Shown here: piece after piece, positions 1-5,965 of the stretch | Layout: every line of letters starts with the position of its first letter | Numbering within the stretch: the stretch's first letter is position 1 | Assembly: GCA_949127645.1 (NCBI GenBank) | Contig: CASBQM010000255.1 | Coordinates: 1 to 6,035, forward strand | Reading direction: 5' to 3' | Source: Synechococcales cyanobacterium PMM_0036 | GTDB taxonomy: Bacteria; Cyanobacteriota; Cyanobacteriia; Elainellales; Elainellaceae | Length of the DNA: 6,035 bases | Made by a program: the position numbers and the translations under genes | Notes under the pieces: generated by a model | What the model was told of the DNA's origin: nothing | Databases searched by the model: none | Seen by the model: only the letters and a program-made list of their open reading frames with translations

Positions 1-1890
1 CACTTGACCCGCTAACCAGTTGGCTTGCAGCATCAGCAAAACTCCTACCATGCCCCACACGGCAGTAGCGCGAGTCTGGGGATTAGAGCTAGAAGATGCC
101 GTTGCCAAGACCTGAGTCTGTGGCGTGGAGGTGAACAGGAGCGATCGCATCAAGATCTGCTCTGTTCCATATTTGAGGCGCTGCTGGAACCGTCGCCAGA
201 CGGAATGAATATCCGCAGGGGTAAGATCTGGGCGCAGTGCCGATTCATCTGCCGGAGTCATCAGGTCATGCACAAAGCTGTCGGTGGCGACAAACTCAGG
301 TGCGGCTTCTGGAACCAGTCGATGGCGCGATACAAAATCGACTCCGAAGCTCCAGAGCGGCAGTTTTTGTCCCGATCTTCGGCCATAAATCCGCACTCCC
401 GCTAAATGGGGCAGCTTCAATTGCCGCAAAAACTTAGCGATCGTCTGTCCTACCCGGTTCTGCTCTGGACAAATGGGGGCTTCGCTCATCACATGCAGCA
501 AGTCTTGCTTGGGCAAAAGCTGGAGCCGGACACCGCCCGTCATCAGATAGCGATCGAGGTCGGGATTCAGCAATCGATGCAGCAAGAAGGCGATCGCTTC
601 CCAATCGCCCTGCTGAGCTAGCGCCATTGCTGATTCTGAGAGGGCAGGATGCAGGGCGGCAGGAAGCTTGAGCCAATCGACCCAGGCAGGCGCTTCCATA
701 CCCGTGATTTGCGGCATCTGCCCATACAGCGTGGCCGCATGAATGCCTTGGGGGGCAAGAGATTCCAGGAGATCGCTGATCCACTGGCGCGATCGCAACA
801 GATCGGGCGGCTCGGCGGGCTTTCGTGAACTCACTGATGAATTAACTTGTGAATTAATCTGTAAGTCAACATCACAAAACAGGTGTAGGGTTGATTCCTT
901 CAGCGAAGCGGTGGCAACTCGTAATCCCTGACTGGCTCCCGTCTGGTTCAGCAGTTGCCGGATGGCTTCCACATCGCCCCAGCGACCCCACTCCCGCAGC
1001 ATTTCGCTAGGGGGAGTCAAATCTACCCTCAGCTTCCAGTCAGGCTGGGTTTCTCCGGCTACCTGAAACAAGATCACCGCATCGCGGTAGCCCTGAATTT
1101 CTAGCTCTCGCAAGCGGCGGGTAATCGGTTCACCCACCAGAGACAAGTCAGGACTATAAGCTGCACCACAGGAGATCCACAGCCGCTTGGTGGTCATTGC
1201 CGCTAGGGGAATGGCACCCGACTGCACTGTAGAAGGCGACAGATAGGGCACGGTTTTAGCGCTGACTCGAACCGCCACCCCCAGATCGCTTAGAGTTTCG
1301 CTGAGGTAGCTGGCGATCGCCACTTCCTGTCCCTGCTGTGCCAAACTGCGATTTGATAGCGCTAAGGCTGAATTTTCCTGATGAGAACTACCCTGAGCTG
1401 CCCTCTCTTGACGAACAGGACGGTGGGCTAATTGAACGGCTTTAGCAGCGCTGATTTTCTGTAGATCGATCGGATTGAGTTGATGTGCGCCTAGTTCAGG
1501 TAAGGCTGATTGAGATGCCGATTGAGATGCCGATCGCCGGGTTGCCCCTTGCTGAATCTGCTTTAGGTGGCGATCGAGCTGGTTTAAGTGAATGGCGGCT
1601 GTCCATTCGGGTTGCCCTGCACCGGGCTGGCAACCATAGATCTGCACTCGATAAACGGGGGCATGAGTCTCTGATAGAAACGTATTGAGATCAGTCTTTT
1701 GAAGGACAGGAATGAGCCAGCGCAGAATGGCAGCGCGATCGGGACAAGGCTGAGCCTGACATAGCAGATGAAGATTATTGCCGCGTAGGCGAAACTTAAC
1801 CTGAAGCTCGTGTGGCTCGAAGGTTTGGGTAATCCATTGACCTAACGCAGATGCGTGATTTGAGGAGTAATGATCCACAGCGTTTGACAT
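1..1890 (-). CDS. Large cyanobacterial protein with four internal repeats, DUF1574-like; C-terminus beyond the window
   Basis: The frame is open from the ATG at 1888-1890 to the window edge, 630 codons without a stop. An in-frame TAA three codons upstream of this ATG rules out a longer start. There is no clear Shine-Dalgarno sequence. From memory the sequence resembles cyanobacterial proteins labelled DUF1574 domain-containing; function is unknown and I could not verify the match. The visible part holds four diverged modules at about residues 17-102, 191-294, 309-410 and 432-519. Each runs from a helix through a strand ending LHxxC or similar, then often a CP or SP pair, a helix, a YG-type strand, a PxW turn and a final hydrophobic strand. 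Modules 1 and 2 are separated by a low-complexity Ser/Gln/Ala linker (about 105-185). After residue 600 a Ser/Thr-rich stretch leads into a hydrophobic segment (about 608-625) that is probably a membrane helix. The modules would then be cytoplasmic or periplasmic, which cannot be decided here. Confidence is high for the gene and moderate for the family. Confidence 0.85.
   Translation of the reverse strand, partial: MSNAVDHYSSNHASALGQWITQTFEPHELQVKFRLRGNNLHLLCQAQPCPDRAAILRWLIPVLQKTDLNTFLSETHAPVYRVQIYGCQPGAGQPEWTAAIHLNQLDRHLKQIQQGATRRSASQSASQSALPELGAHQLNPIDLQKISAAKAVQLAHRPVRQERAAQGSSHQENSALALSNRSLAQQGQEVAIASYLSETLSDLGVAVRVSAKTVPYLSPSTVQSGAIPLAAMTTKRLWISCGAAYSPDLSLVGEPITRRLRELEIQGYRDAVILFQVAGETQPDWKLRVDLTPPSEMLREWGRWGDVEAIRQLLNQTGASQGLRVATASLKESTLHLFCDVDLQINSQVNSSVSSRKPAEPPDLLRSRQWISDLLESLAPQGIHAATLYGQMPQITGMEAPAWVDWLKLPAALHPALSESAMALAQQGDWEAIAFLLHRLLNPDLDRYLMTGGVRLQLLPKQDLLHVMSEAPICPEQNRVGQTIAKFLRQLKLPHLAGVRIYGRRSGQKLPLWSFGVDFVSRHRLVPEAAPEFVATDSFVHDLMTPADESALRPDLTPADIHSVWRRFQQRLKYGTEQILMRSLLFTSTPQTQVLATASSSSNPQTRATAVWGMVGVLLMLQANWLAGQV
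826..861 (-). repeat. Degenerate triple 12-bp tandem repeat inside the DUF1574-like gene
   Basis: Three consecutive 12-bp units (826-837, 838-849, 850-861) read TGAACTCACTGA, TGAATTAACTTG and TGAATTAATCTG on the plus strand. On the coding strand they give QINS, QVNS and SVSS (residues 344-355). The stretch lies inside the third module, in a loop between its LHLFC strand and its second helix. Confidence 0.7.
1508..1534 (-). repeat. 12-bp perfect tandem repeat inside the DUF1574-like gene
   Basis: Two perfect copies of GATTGAGATGCC plus GAT of a third encode SASQSASQ on the minus strand (residues 120-127), in the low-complexity linker between modules 1 and 2. The period is a multiple of three, so the frame is kept. 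Confidence 0.9.
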
Positions 1891-2072
1891 TCGAGGTTAT
1901 CTATGAAGACCCTGACGCTTCACTCGCTAAGGTTGTAGCACACTAATAGGAACACCGATCGCTGTCCTAACTTTGAACCATCGATTTCTGCCGCCATTCT
2001 AACGGTCTTGTAGGATATTGTTATGTAACTTCATCTCAAGTTTTCATACGCTCTCCCTAGGTTCTTAAAGTA
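1891..2072. promoter_or_regulatory. Divergent intergenic region with weak candidate promoters
   Basis: This 182-bp AT-richer gap lies between two divergent genes and must hold both promoters if neither gene is transcribed from further upstream. On the minus strand a possible -35 TTGAGA (2034-2039) is followed after 16 bp by TATCCT (2012-2017), which would leave an untranslated leader of roughly 115 nt before the 1890 start. On the plus strand TTGAAC (1973-1978) lies 17 bp from ATTCTA (1996-2001), a poor match. None of these is convincing. There is no good NtcA box (GTA-N8-TAC) and no clear operator palindrome. Confidence 0.3.
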
Positions 2073-2279
2073 ATGGCTGATTTCAAAGTTCCGACCCAGA
2101 TTCTACTGAGCTTGAGTACCTTTCCTCTGCTGCTAGTGCTGGTCGGTGGACAAGCGCTGACTAAGGCGATCGCTGAGCTAGGGCAAGCCAGTGAAGAAAT
2201 CTTTCGCGGCGATCGTCTGCCTATTTTGCACATCTCCCAGCCTGTAGATCAGCCCAAGCCTGTAGATCAAGAAGATTAG
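2073..2279 (+). CDS. Small single-pass membrane protein, conserved cyanobacterial hypothetical
   Basis: This 68-residue protein starts at ATG 2073 and ends with TAG. The start has only a weak AGG (2059-2061) as a possible ribosome site. A short polar N-terminus (MADFKVPT) precedes a hydrophobic helix at about residues 8-26. An amphipathic stretch follows, then the motif SEEIFRGDRLPIL (40-52) and an acidic Pro/Gln tail. From memory, short cyanobacterial proteins with a similar helix and an EEIFRGDRLP-like motif occur in many genomes, which is why I accept it as a real gene. No function is known to me. It is divergent from the DUF1574-like gene and convergent with the 765-residue protein gene. 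The tail contains an 18-bp period repeat (QPVDQPKPVDQ), which looks like a recent extension. It contains one HIP1 octamer at 2166, like the neighbouring genes. Confidence 0.75.
   Translation: MADFKVPTQILLSLSTFPLLLVLVGGQALTKAIAELGQASEEIFRGDRLPILHISQPVDQPKPVDQED
2239..2269 (+). repeat. 18-bp period direct repeat in the small gene
   Basis: The 13-mer AGCCTGTAGATCA occurs at 2239-2251 and again at 2257-2269, in frame. It encodes the QPVDQ and KPVDQ parts of the protein's acidic tail just before the stop codon. Confidence 0.85.
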
Positions 2280-2288
2280 GGATCGGTG

Positions 2289-2450
2289 GGGCTACCTGAT
2301 TGACTGACAAATTCTTTACCCCTCATCTCCTAACCTATGCAAGGAGAAGGGGAGCCAGAAATTTTCTTGGGTTCAAAGCCCCTCTCCCAGAGCAGGAGAG
2401 GGATTGGGGTGAGGACGGTTTTAGTTTTGTCGGTCAGACAGGTTGGGCTA
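2289..2450. mobile_element. MITE-like nested palindromic element between convergent genes, with GGGCTA direct repeats
   Basis: Outer inverted repeats of 18 bp at 2294-2311 and 2426-2443 match at 15 positions (ACCTG...TGAC(T/C)GACAAA). Inside them is a second imperfect pair, CCTCATCTCCTAACC (2321-2335) against GGATTGGGGTGAGG (2401-2414), and inside that a perfect 8-bp hairpin at 2380-2402. GGGCTA lies at 2289-2294 and again at 2445-2450, almost abutting the outer arms, and could be a target-site duplication. The register is imperfect: A2294 belongs to both the left copy and the left arm, and T2444 is unaccounted for. The inner part resembles, from memory, a dispersed non-coding repeat common in cyanobacterial genomes (CCCTCATCC... 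with GTTCAAAG and CCCTCTCCC). It encodes no protein. The right GGGCTA contains the stop codon (cta, 2448-2450) of the minus-strand gene. Confidence 0.65.
2380..2402. terminator. Perfect 8-bp hairpin, possible bidirectional transcription end
   Basis: CCCTCTCC (2380-2387) pairs perfectly with GGAGAGGG (2395-2402) around a 7-base loop. It sits between two convergent genes inside the palindromic element, so transcripts from either side would fold there. No T-run follows on either strand, so it is not a canonical intrinsic terminator. A role in ending or stabilising both transcripts is inferred from position only. Confidence 0.3.
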
Positions 2451-4745
2451 CTCAAAACGTTGGTGCGAACGGGACCACTGTTCAATCTGGTAGCGCTGAC
2501 CTTTGCGAATCATTAGGGCGGGCGCGTTCTGCGGTATGTCAACAATGGCAACGATCGTCTGCTTACCTAAGCCAAGATCGCTGTAGAGCAATATGCCTGA
2601 ACTCGAAAAAATGACCGTCCGATCTGAGGCATTGCCGTCAGTTTTAATGGTGATCACCGATTCAGGCTGACCTTCACCCGTTAGCTCCAGGCGATCGACT
2701 TGCCAATCTCCTATTTGCGCTAGAGCTTGGGTCTCAGGATGCTCTGGGTTGCTGACTTGAGCGGCTGGTAATGCTTGCCCTGCCGTTTGCCCTGCCTGTT
2801 GAAGCTGTTGCTCTAGTGTCGTCAGCAAAATGGCAGTCTGTTGGGGTTGCTGTTGGCTGAGACGGGTTAGAGTCAGGCTGTCGATGGGAGTGAGTGAGGG
2901 TAGCGTGAGGGCGATCGCCAACTGGGTACCCAACGAGATCGGATCTGCCGCCGCCAAAAGACGCAAATTTCCGCCACGCCATTGCACGGCTTTGATGCTG
3001 ACGGCTTGAGCCAATGTGCCTTCTGACTCGCTCACAATTTGGATCTGTGAATCTGAGGTTAGCCCTAGGTGATTCCACGCCAGTTTGCCTGAATTAGGCA
3101 AGGAAAAGGGCGATCGCCGCCAGTGCTGACCGTCCTGGAATCCCAAAACTTCGACTTGATACCAGAATTGGCGATCGGGCAAGCTCAGAGGACGCGGACT
3201 GTACCAATCGCTAGCCCGAATGGAGGTTAGGGGTAAAACTGATCCAATGAGGCGCAGTGGCGGCTTAGATTGAAGGTCAGCGGGCGGTGGCTGGGACGGG
3301 TCGGTTAAAGGATCAAGCAGGGCGAGAATCTGCTGAATTGACTGCTGAATTGACTGAGGCGATCGGGCTGACAATAACCCCGAATGCAGCGGATGCTGCC
3401 GGAGCCAAGTAACTACGGCTGAACGATCGCGCTGACTCGCAACCGTCATGGCTCCCCATTGCTGCACCACAGGCTGATTGGGATCAACTCGGAGAGCAGC
3501 TTCTACCCGGCGTTGCAGCAATTCTGCGTTGGCGGCTAGAAGGCTCTTGATGTCATATCCGCTAGTACGAGCCGATCGCAATGCCTCTAAGGCTTTTGCC
3601 CATTGACCATCAATGACCAGTGCGGCGATCTGTTGGGTTGGGCTTGCCCAAGTGCGATCGGCTTGCGCTTGAGTCACATGGGCATGAAGCGCAATTAAAT
3701 CTATCTGGGCTTGAATAGCGCCACCGCCCTGACCTTCTGTCTGCTCTGTCAATAGCTTGAGTGCCGTTGACCACAGCCCGTTTCGGGCTAGCAGCAGTCC
3801 GTCTCTATAGCGCGACTGATTAGATGCCTCGGTCAGCGCGATCGCCTCTAGCCGTAGAGGTTCGCCAGGGGCGTGAGGTAATCTGACCTGATACACCTGA
3901 AACTGAGGTTCTAGCCCCACAGTTTGATTGACTACCAGCTCATTTTGTTTAGAGATGCCCGTTACCTGCTGCCAGTGGGGCATCTGTCCGGCAGGGCTTG
4001 TCCAGGGCAGCAGCGTTTGGAGGCGATCGCGCTGAGGGTCGTAGCGCACCACCTGACCATATTTGATCGCAGCACTGCCCCGCTGCAACTCGCCGCTGAG
4101 ATTTAGCCAAACTCCAGCATCAGGCGGTTTGCCCTCGATCAAGGCGGCACGGGTTAAAGGCAGCTTACGGCTACCGCCCAACTGATGCAAGGGAGCGATC
4201 GCCATCAGTTCCTCAATTCCTGTCACTTTCAGGCGATCGACCAGCTCAAATCTTTTCTCGCTTAGTCCCTGGTCTAAGCGTCCCTGGTTTAAGCCGCTAT
4301 TGGGACGATAGGCGCGGAGTTCTATAATTTGCTGACAGGCGGCATTTTCGGCACCGCTCCCCCGACAGCGCGATTGCGTCTCTAAAATCGGCAGCAGCAG
4401 GTCTTTAGGGGCATTGGGCAATGAGGCGGCGATCGGCTCTCCTAGAGTGCGACCTAAGCGAGACTCCTGTACAGCAATTTCTGCCAGAGTTTGAGTTGTG
4501 CCGCCTGGTAAAGTAAACCGTCCCCATTCCGGCAAAACATTGTTTAGCCAGCTCACAGAACTCGGATTCACAATTAGGCTCACAGCCAGCCAGCCGCTCC
4601 AGGTCAACAGGGCGATCGCTCCCACACCCGCTATGGCAAAGAGTGCGCCCCCTCGACGCACAGAAGGCAGATCATCGACCCAAATGCTGACTTTAACTGG
4701 GGCTGCTTTAGAGTTGCCCCTTTTGCCGCTGCTATTGCGCTTCAT
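2448..4745 (-). CDS. Membrane-anchored protein of unknown function, 765 residues, coupled to a glycosyltransferase
   Basis: I do not recognise a named family. It resembles, from memory, cyanobacterial hypothetical proteins of similar layout. A basic N-terminal tail (about 1-30) precedes one hydrophobic helix (about 33-59), so the remaining 700 residues are probably periplasmic. Residues 60-300 are mixed and contain the only two cysteines (C127 and C137), which could form a disulfide. Residues 312-455 are helical and Ala/Leu/Gln-rich, with pairs such as GLLLARNGLWSTALKLL and VIDGQWAKALEAL that look like degenerate TPR-like hairpins. A Pro-rich linker lies near 480-497, then a beta-rich region containing YQVEVLGFQDGQHW (529-542). 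A Gln-rich helix (629-656) comes before a C-terminal domain (about 679-760) with LTGEGQPESVITI, similar to FG-GAP/VCBS-type loops. The start is fixed by a 4-bp ATGA overlap with the stop of the glycosyltransferase gene; no Shine-Dalgarno sequence is visible, which fits translational coupling. Its stop lies at the edge of the palindromic element. Confidence 0.88.
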   Translation of the reverse strand: MKRNSSGKRGNSKAAPVKVSIWVDDLPSVRRGGALFAIAGVGAIALLTWSGWLAVSLIVNPSSVSWLNNVLPEWGRFTLPGGTTQTLAEIAVQESRLGRTLGEPIAASLPNAPKDLLLPILETQSRCRGSGAENAACQQIIELRAYRPNSGLNQGRLDQGLSEKRFELVDRLKVTGIEELMAIAPLHQLGGSRKLPLTRAALIEGKPPDAGVWLNLSGELQRGSAAIKYGQVVRYDPQRDRLQTLLPWTSPAGQMPHWQQVTGISKQNELVVNQTVGLEPQFQVYQVRLPHAPGEPLRLEAIALTEASNQSRYRDGLLLARNGLWSTALKLLTEQTEGQGGGAIQAQIDLIALHAHVTQAQADRTWASPTQQIAALVIDGQWAKALEALRSARTSGYDIKSLLAANAELLQRRVEAALRVDPNQPVVQQWGAMTVASQRDRSAVVTWLRQHPLHSGLLSARSPQSIQQSIQQILALLDPLTDPSQPPPADLQSKPPLRLIGSVLPLTSIRASDWYSPRPLSLPDRQFWYQVEVLGFQDGQHWRRSPFSLPNSGKLAWNHLGLTSDSQIQIVSESEGTLAQAVSIKAVQWRGGNLRLLAAADPISLGTQLAIALTLPSLTPIDSLTLTRLSQQQPQQTAILLTTLEQQLQQAGQTAGQALPAAQVSNPEHPETQALAQIGDWQVDRLELTGEGQPESVITIKTDGNASDRTVIFSSSGILLYSDLGLGKQTIVAIVDIPQNAPALMIRKGQRYQIEQWSRSHQRFE
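3330..3356 (-). repeat. 12-bp perfect tandem repeat inside the 765-residue gene
   Basis: Two perfect copies of CTGCTGAATTGA plus CTG of a third encode SIQQSIQQ (residues 465-472) on the minus strand, just before the Pro-rich linker. Confidence 0.9.
4265..4294 (-). repeat. 15-bp tandem repeat inside the 765-residue gene
   Basis: GTCCCTGGTCTAAGC (4265-4279) is followed directly by GTCCCTGGTTTAAGC (4280-4294), with one mismatch. It encodes LNQGRLDQGL-type sequence at residues 152-161, in a variable-looking loop after the second cysteine. Confidence 0.85.
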
Positions 4746-5965
4746 CTTTGCCGCGCTTTATCTTTGCCATTGATCACCTCTGCATATCGCCGCCCTGCTT
4801 GCTCCCAGGTGTAATCTTGTTCAATCAGCGATCGCCCTGCTCGGGAAAGTTGATTGCGCAATGCTGCATCTTCAAACAGCCGCGAGATGGCGTTGACGTA
4901 CTCTTCAGGACGATTGGCGCGGAGGGCGCGTAAGGGTTGGTCTACAATAAGCCCTTCTAAACCGCGATCGCTCCCCACTACCGGAATTCCAGCCGCCATC
5001 GCTTCCAGCGCCTTATTTTTGATCCCAAACCCGGTACGCATCGGCACCACACAGACTGTCGCCCGATGCAATGGCTCCACCATCCGGGGCACCCGACCCG
5101 TGACCTTAATGCCGGGACGATCGCCCAGTTCCAGAACGGCGGCAACCGGACGATTGCCCACCAGTTCTAGCTCGGCATCTGGATATTTCTGTTGAATAGC
5201 GGGAAACACCTCCAGGCTGAAAAAGCAGGCTGCGTCGATGTTAGCAATATTGTCCATTGCGCCGATGAACGCCAGCCGATGACCGCCCGGATCGATCGCA
5301 CGACAGGGAAATTGCTCTAGATCAACGCCGTTAGGAATGATGGCAACTTCTGCGTCCGGCTGGAAAGCTTGAATTTGCTGCTGATCGTCAGCCGTCGTCA
5401 CGACAATGCGGGAAAACTTGCGGGATAACTTTTGCTCGTAGCGGTAAAGCAGCGGCAGATTGAGGCGATCGCGTCCCGGATGCTCAGACGTGCCTGTCTC
5501 TAGCTGATTTTTGCAGGTGCCATAAACCGAGCTGTGGATGTTGACGACCATGCGTATACGAGACTTCCAGAGCGATCGCACGTAGATTTCGTTGACGCTA
5601 TGCTCACAGGTGATCACGTCAAACTGATTTGCCGCTACCGCCTGCTCTATCCAGCTTTGCGCCTGGGGGGAATAGCTAGACAAGACGCTCGGCGGAGTGC
5701 CGCCCATCAGGAAATTCCCGAAGCGCGTTAGCTTGCCGCTCCAGCCTTTGGGTTCAGTTGCTAGAGGTCGAGAAAAAATTACTAGCTCTGTCACCTGCTC
5801 TCGCAAAGCCGCAATTTCGCTTTCGGATATATCGGGCGATCGCAAGGTCACAAGCGTCACGGCATGGTGTTGCTGCAAATACTTCAGCAGGTTAAACGTC
5901 CTGACCTGGGTGCCTCCCTGCGTCGGCGGATAGGGGAACGTGGAAGAAATCATCAGAATGTTCAT
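4742..5965 (-). CDS. GT4-type glycosyltransferase, GT-B fold
   Basis: This 407-residue protein has the usual length for GT4 enzymes, which move a sugar from a nucleotide-sugar donor onto a glycan or lipid-linked acceptor at the cytoplasmic face of the membrane. The N-terminal Rossmann domain opens with MNILMISSTFPYPPTQGG (1-18), including the acceptor-side GG loop. The C-terminal donor domain starts near IIPNGVDLEQF (209-219). It contains LAFIGAMDN (231-239), AELELVGNRP (264-273), VTGRVP (288-293) and GIKNKALEAMAAGIPVVGSDRGLEGL (314-339, key residues E321, G326, P328). The position of the first Glu of the classic E-x7-E motif is Phe313, as in the subgroup with a G-x-x-N-K-x-LEAMA signature that includes PEP-CTERM/EpsH1-associated sugar transferases. 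The exact sugar is unknown. The start overlaps the previous gene's stop by 4 bp (ATGA, 5962-5965), and the stop overlaps the next start in the same way. Extracellular polysaccharide or envelope glycan synthesis is the likeliest role. Confidence 0.92.
   Translation of the reverse strand: MNILMISSTFPYPPTQGGTQVRTFNLLKYLQQHHAVTLVTLRSPDISESEIAALREQVTELVIFSRPLATEPKGWSGKLTRFGNFLMGGTPPSVLSSYSPQAQSWIEQAVAANQFDVITCEHSVNEIYVRSLWKSRIRMVVNIHSSVYGTCKNQLETGTSEHPGRDRLNLPLLYRYEQKLSRKFSRIVVTTADDQQQIQAFQPDAEVAIIPNGVDLEQFPCRAIDPGGHRLAFIGAMDNIANIDAACFFSLEVFPAIQQKYPDAELELVGNRPVAAVLELGDRPGIKVTGRVPRMVEPLHRATVCVVPMRTGFGIKNKALEAMAAGIPVVGSDRGLEGLIVDQPLRALRANRPEEYVNAISRLFEDAALRNQLSRAGRSLIEQDYTWEQAGRRYAEVINGKDKARQR

Larger units (their letters stand above)
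141..5843. repeat. HIP1 octamers (GCGATCGC), 16 copies
   Basis: The palindrome starts at 141, 590, 789, 1313, 2166, 2911, 3110, 3838, 4023, 4195, 4612, 4828, 4964, 5465, 5572 and 5836. All copies lie inside coding sequence; none is in the divergent intergenic region or the palindromic element. HIP1 is known to be highly over-represented in many cyanobacterial genomes, so this is the best taxonomic marker in the window. The even spread gives no sign that any of the genes was recently acquired from a HIP1-poor source. Confidence 0.95.

Noticed and set aside
25..437. Overlapping plus-strand open frames at the left end
   Set aside because: They are antisense to the large minus-strand gene and rich in Cys, Arg and His typical of shadow frames.
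434..784. Minus-strand open frame of 116 codons inside the DUF1574-like gene
   Set aside because: It is out of frame with the 630-codon reading frame that covers the whole region, has unusual Ser/Arg/Cys-rich composition and no recognisable motif.
1508..1534. Short tandem repeats considered as a CRISPR fragment
   Set aside because: The units are 12 bp, directly abutting, in frame and without spacers.
2008..2027. Possible NtcA site or promoter around TTGTAGGATATTGTTATG
   Set aside because: There is no TAC eight bases after the GTA, and the -35-like and -10-like hexamers are only about 8 bp apart.
2300..2614. Plus-strand open frame of 104 codons through the palindromic element
   Set aside because: It starts inside the repeat, continues antisense to the end of the 765-residue gene and has no protein-like features.
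2734..3078. Minus-strand frame of 114 codons within the 765-residue gene
   Set aside because: It is an alternate frame of a confidently coding region with low-complexity Arg/Ser/Thr content.
4498..5195. Plus-strand open frames antisense to the glycosyltransferase and to the start of the 765-residue gene
   Set aside because: The minus-strand frames show clear domain motifs and the antisense frames do not.
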